Assembly: GCF_001421715.1 (NCBI RefSeq)
Contig: NZ_LMKP01000012.1
Coordinates: forward strand, 228,501 to 292,500
Direction: 5' to 3'
DNA from: Sphingomonas sp. Leaf22
Lineage (GTDB): Bacteria; Pseudomonadota; Alphaproteobacteria; Sphingomonadales; Sphingomonadaceae
Length of the DNA: 64,000 nucleotides
How positions within the stretch are numbered: position 1 is the stretch's first letter; each line of letters begins with the position of its first letter. Made by a program: the position numbers and the translations under genes. The notes below the pieces were generated by a model that was given only the letters and a program-made list of their open reading frames with translations, was not told where the DNA came from and made no database searches. Of the stretch, positions 27,497-35,822 are shown piece after piece.

Positions 27497-28039
27497 ATGC
27501 ATAAAAGCTGGATGGCAGCCGTGCTGGTTGCCGTGGTCGCCGCGCCGTCGACTGCGCAGACCGCCGAAGATTTTGCCGCAAAGGTCATCAACGCGCCGAT
27601 GCCGGGCAGTTTGCAGGTCTATGGCATTCCGAAGCCGCCGCTGACGCGCAGCAAGGATGTCGATGGCGGCAAGGTGCTGAAGCTGTCGATTCCGGGTGCC
27701 GACAAGAATCCGTGGAACATCCAGCTCCAGTCGCCGACGACCGCGCCGGTGGCGAAGGGCGACCGCCTCGTCCTCGCCTTCCACGTCCGTGCGACGGGGA
27801 TGCCGGCGGGGACCAAGGCGAAGATCGCCAGTGCGGGCATTCAGCTGAACAAGGAACCCTATACCACCATCGTCGGCGGGCCGATCGAAGCGGGTGAGGC
27901 GTTCGAGTTCCAGCAGGTAGCGGGCAAGGCCGATCGCGACTATGCGGCGGGCGAATTGATGGCGTCGCTGCAACTGGCGACCGGCAAGCAGACGTTCGAA
28001 TTCGGGCCGCTGTTCATCATCAACCTCGACAAGAAGTGA
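27497..28039 (+). CDS. secreted protein of unknown function
   Basis: The 180-residue protein has a signal peptide (cleavage near AAPSTAQ, residue 21) and a mature part that looks all-beta. The stretch NPWNIQLQSPTTAPVAKGDR, then DRLVLAFHVRA, resembles carbohydrate-binding beta-sandwich domains attached to glycoside hydrolases, but no catalytic domain is present. GGGAGGGG lies just upstream of ATG 27497, which fixes the start. No informative neighbour. Confidence 0.75.
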   Translation: MHKSWMAAVLVAVVAAPSTAQTAEDFAAKVINAPMPGSLQVYGIPKPPLTRSKDVDGGKVLKLSIPGADKNPWNIQLQSPTTAPVAKGDRLVLAFHVRATGMPAGTKAKIASAGIQLNKEPYTTIVGGPIEAGEAFEFQQVAGKADRDYAAGELMASLQLATGKQTFEFGPLFIINLDKK

Positions 28040-28058
28040 GGCGGGCGGCGACGCGGAC

Positions 28059-28826
28059 CTAGCCCCGCGTCGCCGTCAGGAAATAGTCGAGCGAAACGTC
28101 GTCGGACAGTTTGAAGCCGTGCGTCGCCGAGAAGGCGAGGCCGGTCGGCGGCGATACGGTCATGCCCCCGGCGCGGAGGTGCGCGGTCAGTTCGTCAGGG
28201 GTCAGGAACCGGTCCCAGTCATGGGTGCCGCGCGGGATCAGGCCGATCCCTTCGCCGACCGAGATCATCGCGAGGCGCGAGAGCGGGGTGCGGTTGGGCG
28301 TCGACACGACCAGCAGCCCGCCCGGTGCCACCGCCTGTGTCAGCGCATGGACGAAGGCGGCGGGATCGGCGACGTGTTCGATCACCTCGAGCGAGGTGAC
28401 TAGGTCGAACCGGCGGCCGGCGACGGCTTCAACGCCGCCCGACAGATAGTCGATCGACAGGCCGCTCATCGCTGCATGGGCACGGGCCGCGCCGATATTT
28501 TCGGGCGCGGCATCGACGCCGGTGACCTGTCCGCCAAGCCGGGCGAGCGGTTCGGCGAGCAGCCCCGCGCCACAGCCGACGTCGAGCACCGTCTTGCCCG
28601 CCAACGGCGTGAAGCCGCCGCCATCGCCGCCCCAATGCGAATCGATCGCGGTGCGCAGGAACGCGAGGCGTACCGGGTTCAGCCGGTGGAGCATCGCCGA
28701 GCTGCCATGCGGGTTCCACCAGTCGGCGGCCATCTCCCCGAAATGGGCGGCTTCGCGCGCAACGACGCTTGATTGCGTGCCCAAGGCTTTTTCGGACATA
28801 AAGATTGCTTCGCTTGCGTTCGTCAT
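28059..28826 (-). CDS. ubiG: ubiquinone biosynthesis O-methyltransferase
   Basis: UbiG methylates hydroxyl groups twice during ubiquinone synthesis. The 255-residue protein has the SAM motif VLDVGCGAGLLAEPLARLG and the typical N-terminal FGEMAADWWNPHG and LNPVRLAFLR stretches. The first nine residues may be dispensable; Met10 is an alternative start. It is divergent from lysC, whose start is about 50 bp away. Confidence 0.93.
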   Translation of the reverse strand: MTNASEAIFMSEKALGTQSSVVAREAAHFGEMAADWWNPHGSSAMLHRLNPVRLAFLRTAIDSHWGGDGGGFTPLAGKTVLDVGCGAGLLAEPLARLGGQVTGVDAAPENIGAARAHAAMSGLSIDYLSGGVEAVAGRRFDLVTSLEVIEHVADPAAFVHALTQAVAPGGLLVVSTPNRTPLSRLAMISVGEGIGLIPRGTHDWDRFLTPDELTAHLRAGGMTVSPPTGLAFSATHGFKLSDDVSLDYFLTATRG

Positions 28827-28878
28827 GGCGCTCTCCTATCAGCCGCCGCCATTCCCCCCAAGGATGAATGGCAAACGC

Positions 28879-30126
28879 ATGGCGCGGATCGTGATGAAGT
28901 TCGGTGGCACCTCGATGGCGGGGATCGAACGCATTCGCAACGTCGCCGAGCGCGTGAAGCGCGAGGTCGAATCGGGCAATCAGGTCGCGGTGGTCGTGTC
29001 GGCGATGGCCGGCGATACCGACCGGCTGGTCGGCTTTTGTCGCGAGGCATCGGCGCTGTACGACCCGCGCGAATATGATGCGGTGGTGTCGTCGGGCGAA
29101 CAGGTGACCAGCGGGCTGCTGGCGATCGCGTTGCAGGCGATCGGCGTGCCGGCGCGCTCGTGGCTGGGCTGGCAATTGCCGATCCGCACCAGCGACGCCC
29201 ATGCGACCGCGCGGATCGAATCGATCGACACGACCGCGCTCGACGAATCGCTGGCGCGCGGCGAAGTGGCGGTGATCCCCGGATTTCAGGGCGTGACCGA
29301 CGACCGGCGCATCACCACGCTGGGCCGCGGCGGGTCGGACACGTCGGCGGTGGCGATGGCGGCGGCGATGCACGCCGATCGCTGCGACATCTACACCGAT
29401 GTCGACGGCGTCTATACCACCGACCCGCGCATCGTGCCGCGCGCACGCAAGCTGGCGCGGGTGACGTATGAGGAAATGCTCGAACTCGCCTCGGTGGGGG
29501 CAAAGGTGCTCCAGACCCGCTCGGTCGGGCTGGCGATGAAGGAACAGGTCCGCGTCCGCGTGCTGTCGTCGTTCGACGATACGCGCGACGAGGACGGATA
29601 TCGTGGAACGCTGATCGTCGGCGAAGAGGAAGTGACGGACATGGAACGGCAGCTCATCACCGGCATCGCGCACGACAAGAACGAGGCGAAGATCACTCTG
29701 GTCGCCGTGCCCGACCGTCCGGGTTCGGTCGGATCGATCTTTGCCCCGCTGGCGGCGGCCGGCATCAATGTCGACATGATCGTGCAGAATATCGCGCATT
29801 CGGCGGGGTCGACCGACGTGACCTTCACCGTGCCCGCCGCCGAACTGGCCCGCGCGCTCGACACGCTGGACAAGGCGAGCGGCGATATCGGTTTCGCCAA
29901 GCTGCTCCACGACACGCGGGTCGCCAAGATCTCGATCGTCGGCGTCGGCATGCGCAGCCATGCGGGTGTGGCGTCGACCATGTTCCAGACGCTGGGCGAC
30001 CGCGGCATCAACATCCAGGCGATCACCACGTCGGAGATCAAGGTCAGCGTGCTGATCGAGGAGGATTATACTGAACTGGCGGTGCGGGTGCTGCACACGG
30101 CCTATGGGCTGGACGCCGAGGGGTAA
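28879..30126 (+). CDS. lysC: aspartate kinase
   Basis: Aspartokinase (415 residues) phosphorylates aspartate at the entry to lysine, threonine, methionine and diaminopimelate synthesis. The kinase domain starts MARIVMKFGGTSMAG and has FQGVTDDRRITTLGRGGSDT. Two ACT domains at the C terminus (about 265-400) imply feedback control by lysine and/or threonine. ATG 28864 in frame would add five residues. A strong terminator follows at 30173-30209. Confidence 0.95.
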   Translation: MARIVMKFGGTSMAGIERIRNVAERVKREVESGNQVAVVVSAMAGDTDRLVGFCREASALYDPREYDAVVSSGEQVTSGLLAIALQAIGVPARSWLGWQLPIRTSDAHATARIESIDTTALDESLARGEVAVIPGFQGVTDDRRITTLGRGGSDTSAVAMAAAMHADRCDIYTDVDGVYTTDPRIVPRARKLARVTYEEMLELASVGAKVLQTRSVGLAMKEQVRVRVLSSFDDTRDEDGYRGTLIVGEEEVTDMERQLITGIAHDKNEAKITLVAVPDRPGSVGSIFAPLAAAGINVDMIVQNIAHSAGSTDVTFTVPAAELARALDTLDKASGDIGFAKLLHDTRVAKISIVGVGMRSHAGVASTMFQTLGDRGINIQAITTSEIKVSVLIEEDYTELAVRVLHTAYGLDAEG

Positions 30127-30172
30127 CGCTCCGTCCCGGCGAGCGGGCCGGAAGTTGACGAAGTTGACGGGA

Positions 30173-30209
30173 CGTCGGGGTTGCGCAGCGGCCCCGGCGT
30201 TTTGTTTTT
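30173..30209 (+). terminator. Rho-independent terminator after lysC
   Basis: An 8-bp GC stem with one G-T pair (30173-30180 with 30192-30199) is followed by TTTTGTTTTT. It lies 47 bp past the lysC stop. Confidence 0.85.
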
Positions 30210-30318
30210 CGTGGTTGGTCAGGGGGTTGGTGGCTTGTCGGGGCGGCAGGGCTGCGTGGAAGTTGACACGGGGGCACTTGCAACCGTCGGTTTGTCACCC
30301 CGGACTTGAGCAAGACCA

Positions 30319-30468
30319 CTGCGAAAGTACCTAGTCCGGTCCCCTGCCGCACCCCCGCGCAGGCGGGGGGGCCAGGGTTCCAGGCGCAAGCCGTTGTTCT
30401 GCCTGGCTCTGGACCCCCGCCTACGCGGGGGTACGGTGCGTTTTCGGCGAAGCTTGCGACTTTCGCAG
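30319..30468. repeat. palindromic element, family A, copy 1
   Basis: This 150-bp element is bounded by a 10-base inverted repeat CTGCGAAAGT/ACTTTCGCAG. It holds an inner long palindrome of CCCCCGC-GCAGGC-GGGGG hairpins around a GTTCCAGGCGCAAGCCG centre. A second copy of the same length lies at about 32488-32636. The rest of the 30210-30620 gap holds no convincing gene. Confidence 0.85.
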
Positions 30469-30620
30469 CGTTCTCGACTTGACCCGCGGTCCCTTGCGAT
30501 GTGGGGGATCAAGGCCTGGCGGAAGGCGAAGGCTTACGAAGGGAAAGAACTTCGTGAGGCTGACAGGGTTGGCGGGTGTAGGAAAGCGCTTCCCGACTAC
30601 CGTTCCGGGTGCGGAAATCT

Positions 30621-30667
30621 CCCTCCACCAGCTTCGCTGGTCCCCCTCCCCGTGCCGGGGAGGATTT
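30621..30667. repeat. half copy of palindromic element family C
   Basis: These 47 bases match the right arm of the truB element (about 17622-17668) with one difference. The copy ends exactly at the stop of the yjbQ-like gene (TAA at 30667-30669, minus strand), so it may have replaced that gene's 3' flank. Confidence 0.85.
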
Positions 30668-31086
30668 TATTCGCCTAGCAGGTGGACGGCGATGCGTCGG
30701 CGATGCGCGCCCTTGCGGTGTTCGAACAGGTAGATGCCCTGCCAGATGCCGAGGACCGGGCGATGGCCGACGACGGGGATCGACAGCGACGTGTTGGTCA
30801 GCGCGGTGCGCAGATGCGCGGGCATGTCGTCGGGCCCTTCCTCGTCATGGGCATAGCGGTCGCTTTCGGGGGCGATGTGGCGGAAGAAGCGTTCGAGGTC
30901 GTCGCGCGCGGCGGCGCTGGCATTTTCCTGCACCAGCAGCGAGGCCGACGTGTGGCGGCAGAACAGCGTCAGCAATCCGTCGCCGATGCCGGTCGCATCG
31001 ACCCAGTGCCGGACCTGTCCGGTCATCAGGACCAGCCCCTGTCCGTTGGTGGTGACCACCAGCTCGCCATGTTCCTGTCGCATCAT
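30667..31086 (-). CDS. YjbQ family protein (UPF0047)
   Basis: The 139-residue YjbQ/UPF0047 protein has the conserved stretches LLTLFCRHTSASLLVQENA, YAHDEEGPDDMPAHLRTAL and GHRPVLGIWQGIYLFEHR. Family members show weak thiamine-phosphate synthase activity; the true role is unclear. A double Met starts the protein; either may be used. Its stop lies in the edge of a repeat element. Confidence 0.88.
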   Translation of the reverse strand: MMRQEHGELVVTTNGQGLVLMTGQVRHWVDATGIGDGLLTLFCRHTSASLLVQENASAAARDDLERFFRHIAPESDRYAHDEEGPDDMPAHLRTALTNTSLSIPVVGHRPVLGIWQGIYLFEHRKGAHRRRIAVHLLGE

Positions 31087-31130
31087 CGTCCCTGCTTGCC
31101 CGAAGCCGCCCGCCCGCGCTAGGCGGGGCA

Positions 31131-32159
31131 ATGACCAACGCTTCGATCGGCGCCGAGCGCCTTGAGCGCCGCATGGCGCGCGGCCGCGACTTCCTCGGTT
31201 CCGAGACCGCCATCCTGTGTGGCGCGATGTCGTGGGTGTCCGAGCGCAACCTTGTCGCCGCCATCTCCAACGCCGGCGGGTTCGGCGTGATCGCATGCGG
31301 GGCGATGACCCCCGACCTGCTCGATGCAGAGATCGCCGGGACCAGGGCGCTGACGGACAAGCCGTTCGGCGTGAACCTGATTACCATGCACCCGGCGCTG
31401 TTCGACCTGATCGACGTGTGCGGGCGGCACGGCGTCACCCATGTCGTGCTGGCCGGCGGCCTGCCGCCCAAGGGGTCGCTGGAAGCGATCAAGGCGACGG
31501 GGGCCAAGGTCATCGCCTTCTCCCCCGCGCTGGCGCTGGCGAAAAAGCTGATCCGGTCGGGCGCGGACGCGCTGGTGATCGAGGGGATGGAGGCGGGCGG
31601 CCATATCGGTCCGGTATCGACCAGCGTGCTGGCGCAGGAGATGCTGCCCGAGGTCGCCGAACAGGTGCCGGTGTTCGTCGCGGGCGGGATCGGCCGGGGC
31701 GAGGCGATCGCCGGCTATCTCGACATGGGCGCGGCCGGGGTTCAACTCGGCACGCGCTTCGTCTGCGCGACCGAATCGATCGCCCATCCGGCGTTCAAGA
31801 AGGCGTTCCTGCGCGCATCGGCGCGCGATGCGGTGGCCAGCGTACAGATCGACGCGCGCCTGCCGGTCATCCCGGTGCGCGCGCTCAAGAATGCCGGGGG
31901 CGAGCTGTTCACCGCGAAGCAGCGCGAAGTGGCGCAGATGCTCGACGAGGGCGGCGTGGCGATGGCCGAGGCGCAGTTGCAGATCGAACATTACTGGGCG
32001 GGTGCGCTGCGCCGTGCGGTGATCGACGGCGATGTCGAGCATGGCAGCCTGATGGCCGGACAGTCGGTCGGCATGGTGACCAAGGAAGAACCGGCGGCCG
32101 AGATCATCGCCACGCTGATGGCGGAGGCGGCGCAGGCGTTGGAGAAGCGGGCGGTTTGA
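31131..32159 (+). CDS. nitronate monooxygenase / enoyl-ACP reductase II-like flavoprotein
   Basis: This 342-residue TIM-barrel protein should bind FMN. Family stretches are LCGAMSWVSERNLVAAISNA, PFGVNLITMHP, EGMEAGGHIGPVSTSVLAQE and FVAGGIGRGEAIAGYLDMG. The GGHIG motif is shared by nitronate monooxygenases and FabK, so either oxidation of nitronates or enoyl reduction is possible. It is divergent from the yjbQ-like gene. No fatty-acid genes adjoin, so the nitronate role is slightly favoured. Confidence 0.85.
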   Translation: MTNASIGAERLERRMARGRDFLGSETAILCGAMSWVSERNLVAAISNAGGFGVIACGAMTPDLLDAEIAGTRALTDKPFGVNLITMHPALFDLIDVCGRHGVTHVVLAGGLPPKGSLEAIKATGAKVIAFSPALALAKKLIRSGADALVIEGMEAGGHIGPVSTSVLAQEMLPEVAEQVPVFVAGGIGRGEAIAGYLDMGAAGVQLGTRFVCATESIAHPAFKKAFLRASARDAVASVQIDARLPVIPVRALKNAGGELFTAKQREVAQMLDEGGVAMAEAQLQIEHYWAGALRRAVIDGDVEHGSLMAGQSVGMVTKEEPAAEIIATLMAEAAQALEKRAV

Positions 32160-32335
32160 GGTCAAAGGTCACGAAGGTCACAGTTGCACGCGGTTTGTGG
32201 TGGTGACGGTGGTGCGCTGACGGGCGCGCGGTTTTGGCCGTGCGGGTTGGAATGGCGACAATGCGACAGAGCGTTGGGCGAGCCTGTCATGGGTTTGCGG
32301 TGTAGGAAAGTACGGGTCGGGTGGCGGGTGGCGTG

Positions 32336-32439
32336 GGTTCACCCTCACCCTTCCCACCCGGCTGCGCCGGGCGGGCCCCTTCCCTCTCCCGCTGGGAGAG
32401 GGAGGGAGCGGCGAAGCCGCGGAAGGGTGAGGGTGAACC
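32336..32439. repeat. palindromic element, family G
   Basis: Perfect 19-base terminal inverted repeats (32336-32354 and 32421-32439, GGTTCACCCTCACCCTTCC type) enclose three small hairpins (CCCGGCTGCGCCGGG, CCCTCTCCCGCTGGGAGAGGG-type and GCGGCGAAGCCGC). Only one copy is in the window. It lies in the 520-bp gap downstream of the flavoprotein gene, which otherwise holds only repeat family A. Confidence 0.88.
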
Positions 32440-32487
32440 ATATCAGACGCGCAAGAAGACGCGGGACGCCGGATCACGTCGAGACCT

Positions 32488-32636
32488 TTGCGAAAGTACT
32501 GATTCTTGCCCGCTGCCGTACCCCCGCGCAGGCGGGGGTCCAGGGTTCCAGGCGCAAACCGTTGTTATGCTTTGCTCTGGACCCCCACCTGCGCGGGGGT
32601 ACGATGAGCTTTTGGCCAAGCGTGCGACTTTTGCCG
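32488..32636. repeat. palindromic element, family A, copy 2
   Basis: This is homologous throughout to copy 1 at 30319-30468, including the edge motifs GCGAAAGTAC and GCGACTTTTGC. The inner arms 32519-32545 and 32577-32602 pair. No coding sequence seen. Confidence 0.85.
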
Positions 32637-32679
32637 AGGGCCCGATCCAGTCCGGGGTGACGTCGAATGCCCGGAAGCG

Positions 32680-33087
32680 TCACCGCCCCGCCGGACCATC
32701 CTCCGCCAACCACGCCAGCGCCGGCTCGCGTGCTTCGAACAGGGTGAGGTTCGGCGCGAGGCGCTTGGCCTGCATCTTCAACAACGTGCTGTTGACGACG
32801 ATCGCGATGCGGCGGGAGGAGACGCCGGGATTGGCGGCGATCTGTTCGAGCAGGGGCAGCACCTCGCGCGGCTGGACCGCGAACTGCATCATGTCGAACA
32901 ACGTGACCTGCTGGCCCAGCGGACAGCCCAATGCCGGCAGTCGGGCGAGCATCGTCGCCAGCGCATCGCGGAACCGCACGACGATCGCCGGGTCCCATAG
33001 CCCGCGCAGGTCGATGTCGAGCAGCTTGCGCGCCGGATCGATGCGGATGGTGAAGGCGGCGTCGTCGAGCGTCAGCGAATCAGGCAT
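32680..33087 (-). CDS. SpoIIAA/STAS-like small protein
   Basis: The 135-residue protein resembles single-domain STAS/SpoIIAA-like proteins: beta-strand FTIRIDPARKLLDIDLRGLW, a conserved Asp loop VTLFDMMQF and a C-terminal helix. No signal or membrane segment is seen. The STAS assignment is by overall pattern and is tentative. ATG 33087 (MPDSLTLDD) is preferred to ATG 33105. It may share a promoter region with no close partner. Confidence 0.65.
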   Translation of the reverse strand: MPDSLTLDDAAFTIRIDPARKLLDIDLRGLWDPAIVVRFRDALATMLARLPALGCPLGQQVTLFDMMQFAVQPREVLPLLEQIAANPGVSSRRIAIVVNSTLLKMQAKRLAPNLTLFEAREPALAWLAEDGPAGR

Positions 33088-33141
33088 GGTAACCCATTCC
33101 GCCACAAGCGATTTTGTTGCAACCGGACGTGGCCGGTCCGA

Positions 33142-34155
33142 TCAATAGGCGCGGCGAACCGCGAATTCGACCGCCTCGACCATCGCGTCCTTGGCCGGGC
33201 CATCGGGGAAGCGGCCGATCGCGTCGATCGCGCGCTGGCCGTAATGGCGGGCGCGGGCGAGCGTGTCGTCGACGGCGCGCGACGACTGGACCAGCGTGAT
33301 CGCATGGGCGAAATCGGCATCGCCCGCACGCTTGCCCGACACCGCGTCGCGCCAGAAGCTGCGCGCGGTTTCGTCGCCACGGGCATAAGCGAGGATGACG
33401 GGCAGCGTCATCTTGCCCTCGCGGAAATCGTCGCCGGCATCCTTGCCCATGGTATCGGCGTCGGACACGTAATCGATGGCGTCGTCGACCAGCTGGAACG
33501 CGATGCCGAGATTGCGGCCATAGGCGTCGAGTGCCGCTTCGTCGGCGTCCGACCGTTCGGCGACGATCGCGGCGATGCGGCAGGCGGCGGCGAACAGCGC
33601 GGCGGTCTTGGCACCGATGATGTCGAGATAGCGGTCCTCGGGCGTGTCGATGCGGCGGATCGCGGTCAGCTGGTTGACCTCGCCCTCGGCGATGACGGCG
33701 GACGCGCCCGACAGGACGCGCAACGCCTTCAGGCTTTCGGCCTCGACCATCAGTTCGAAGCTCTTGGAGAACAGGAAGTCGCCGACCAGCACGCTGGCGG
33801 GATTGCCCCAGATGATGTTGGCGGTGCGCTTGCCCCGGCGCAGGTCGGAGCCGTCGACCACGTCGTCGTGGAGCAGCGTCGCGGTGTGGATGAATTCGAC
33901 CGCCGCCGACAGCAGGTGGTGGCGCGTGCCGCCATAGCCGATCAGCCGGGCCGCAGCGAGCGTCAGCATCGGCCGCATCCGCTTGCCCCCGCCCGCGATC
34001 AGGTGGCCGGCGAGTTCGGGGATCAACGGGATCTTCGATTGCATCCGGTCGAGGATGACCGAATTCACGCGATTCATGTCGTCGGCGACGAGCGCCATCA
34101 GCGGATCGAGCGAAGGTTCGGTGCGCTTGTCGAGGCGGTGCAGGGTAGCCGTCAT
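33142..34155 (-). CDS. polyprenyl diphosphate synthase (ubiquinone side chain)
   Basis: The 337-residue trans-prenyltransferase has both aspartate-rich motifs: D97-D-V-V-D101 (LLHDDVVDGSDLRRG) and QLVDDAIDYVSD, plus GGGKRMRP near residue 57. It should make the octa- to decaprenyl chain of ubiquinone; chain length cannot be read from sequence alone. The start at 34155 gives the usual N terminus. It is divergent from the chorismate mutase gene 116 bp away. Confidence 0.92.
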   Translation of the reverse strand: MTATLHRLDKRTEPSLDPLMALVADDMNRVNSVILDRMQSKIPLIPELAGHLIAGGGKRMRPMLTLAAARLIGYGGTRHHLLSAAVEFIHTATLLHDDVVDGSDLRRGKRTANIIWGNPASVLVGDFLFSKSFELMVEAESLKALRVLSGASAVIAEGEVNQLTAIRRIDTPEDRYLDIIGAKTAALFAAACRIAAIVAERSDADEAALDAYGRNLGIAFQLVDDAIDYVSDADTMGKDAGDDFREGKMTLPVILAYARGDETARSFWRDAVSGKRAGDADFAHAITLVQSSRAVDDTLARARHYGQRAIDAIGRFPDGPAKDAMVEAVEFAVRRAY

Positions 34156-34271
34156 GTCCCAGCGATGTGGCGGTTCGGACACGCGAACGCAAGGGAAAGG
34201 CGGGGTTGCGTGACGCGGCCGGTCGCGCGAAAGGGGCATATCCCGGCACCGACCGCCCATGAAGGACGCCC

Positions 34272-34565
34272 ATGCACGACGCGACGCTGCAACGCTTTCG
34301 CCAGAGCATCGACAATATCGATGCCGCGCTGGTCTTTTTGCTGGCCGAGCGGTTCAAGGTGACGCAGGCGGTCGGCCGCTACAAGGCGGACGAGGGCCTG
34401 CCCGCCGCCGATCCGGGGCGCGAGGAGGCGCAGATCGCGCGGCTGCGGTCGCTGGCCCGCGATGCCGATCTCGACCCCGAATTTTCGGAGAAGTTCCTGC
34501 GGTTCATCATCGACGAGGTGATCCGCCACCATCAGTCGATGCAGGACGGCGGTTCGGCGGCGTGA
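34272..34565 (+). CDS. chorismate mutase (AroQ type)
   Basis: The 97-residue all-helical enzyme converts chorismate to prephenate for Phe and Tyr synthesis. Conserved residues appear in RQSIDNIDAALVFLLAERF, VGRYKADEGLP and FSEKFLRFIIDEVIRHHQ. It overlaps the next gene by four bases (GTGA). Confidence 0.93.
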   Translation: MHDATLQRFRQSIDNIDAALVFLLAERFKVTQAVGRYKADEGLPAADPGREEAQIARLRSLARDADLDPEFSEKFLRFIIDEVIRHHQSMQDGGSAA

Positions 34566-35671
34566 GCGACGACCGGATCGTCTTCGCCCCCGACGATGTC
34601 GACTTGACCCTATCGCCGCTGCGGCGGGGCATATCCGAGCCGACCTATGTGCTGGGGGCGTTCAATCCGGCGCTGACCCGGTTGCCGAACGGCAATCTGC
34701 TGCTGCTGGTGCGGATCGCCGAGGCGCTCTGCGAGCCGGTGCGGGGCGGACAGGTGCGATCGATCCGCTGGACGCCGGGCGGCTATGTGCTCGACGGGTT
34801 TGCGGCGGATGCGGCCGATGTGCGCGATCCGCGATTCTTTGCGCTGACCGGCGGGGCCTATTCGTTTCTGGGGCTGACGTCGTTGTCGTGGCTCTTGCCG
34901 GTCGAGTTGTCGGCCGATGGCCAGCGGGTGGTGGCGGTGCATTACGACCGCGCGGTCGAACCCTCCGCCGACTACGCACAATATGGCATCGAGGACCCGC
35001 GGATCGTGGCGATCGATGGCGTGTACTGGATGACGGTATGCGGGGTGTCGGGCGGGCGGCTGTGTACGGTGATGTACCGGTCGGACGACGGGCTTGGCTG
35101 GCAGTCGCAGGGCATGGTGCTCGACCATGGTAACAAGGACATGGTCCCGTTCGAGGGGCGGGTGAGCGATCGGTTCGTGTCGCTGACCCGGCCGCTGTCG
35201 GATGCGTGGTTCGTGGCATCGCCCGAGGGCGCGGAGGGCAGCGGGCCGAGCATCAACCTCGCCACCTCGCCCGACATGCTGCACTGGCGGCCGCTGGCCG
35301 AACCGGCGCTGCGACCGTTGAAGGGCGCGGCGGCGTATAAGCTGGGCGGGGGCACGCCGCCGGTGCGGACGGCGCGCGGGTGGATGCTGCTGTATCACGG
35401 CGTCGAGAAACAGGGGGCGGTCGGGGTGTACCGGACCTATCGCGCGCTGATCGATGCCGATGCTTCACGGGTGCTGGAGCGCGACGAATTGGTCGCGGTG
35501 CTGGAGGCGGCACCGGCGCTGATCGCGCCGTTCGCGCATCAGGCGTATCTGCCGCAGCCGGTGGTGTTCACGACCGGCATCGTGGCTGACGGCGACGACT
35601 GGATCGTTGCGTCGGGCGAGGCGGATCTGGCGTGCCGGCTGACGCGGATCGCGGGGCGGCGGTTGGATTGA
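34562..35671 (+). CDS. glycosidase/phosphorylase-like five-blade propeller protein (GH130-related)
   Basis: The 369-residue protein has GH130/GH43-like features: FNPALTRLPNGNLLLLVRI at the start, IEDPRIVAIDGVYWMT with the conserved Asp, and a LGGGTPPVRTARGWMLLYHG segment. It may phosphorolyse or hydrolyse beta-mannosides, but the substrate cannot be told. It has no signal peptide, so it acts in the cytoplasm. The GTG start (34562) overlaps the chorismate mutase stop. Confidence 0.75.
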   Translation: MSDDRIVFAPDDVDLTLSPLRRGISEPTYVLGAFNPALTRLPNGNLLLLVRIAEALCEPVRGGQVRSIRWTPGGYVLDGFAADAADVRDPRFFALTGGAYSFLGLTSLSWLLPVELSADGQRVVAVHYDRAVEPSADYAQYGIEDPRIVAIDGVYWMTVCGVSGGRLCTVMYRSDDGLGWQSQGMVLDHGNKDMVPFEGRVSDRFVSLTRPLSDAWFVASPEGAEGSGPSINLATSPDMLHWRPLAEPALRPLKGAAAYKLGGGTPPVRTARGWMLLYHGVEKQGAVGVYRTYRALIDADASRVLERDELVAVLEAAPALIAPFAHQAYLPQPVVFTTGIVADGDDWIVASGEADLACRLTRIAGRRLD

Positions 35672-35691
35672 ACCTCGCTGTCATTCCGCCA

Positions 35692-35812
35692 CCGTTTGCT
35701 TCGAGCGCAGGTTCGAGCCTGTCGAGAACCGAAGTCGAGAAGGGGTGCCCCAAACGGGGCGTTCTCGACGGGCGCTTCTCGACAGGCTCGAAGCTGCTCG
35801 AACCGAACGGGT
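35692..35812. repeat. palindromic element, family F, copy 1
   Basis: The arms (about 35693-35752 and 35753-35812) are imperfect inverted copies built on GTTCGAGC and CTGTCGAGAA. A homologous copy is at 39012-39122. It lies between the 3' ends of two convergent genes. Confidence 0.82.
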
Positions 35813-35822
35813 AAAGTAGAGA

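Noticed and set aside
30469..30666. A small frame starting MWGIKAWRKAKAYEGKELRE
   Set aside because: It ends by running through the half copy of repeat family C, and has no ribosome site or known relative.
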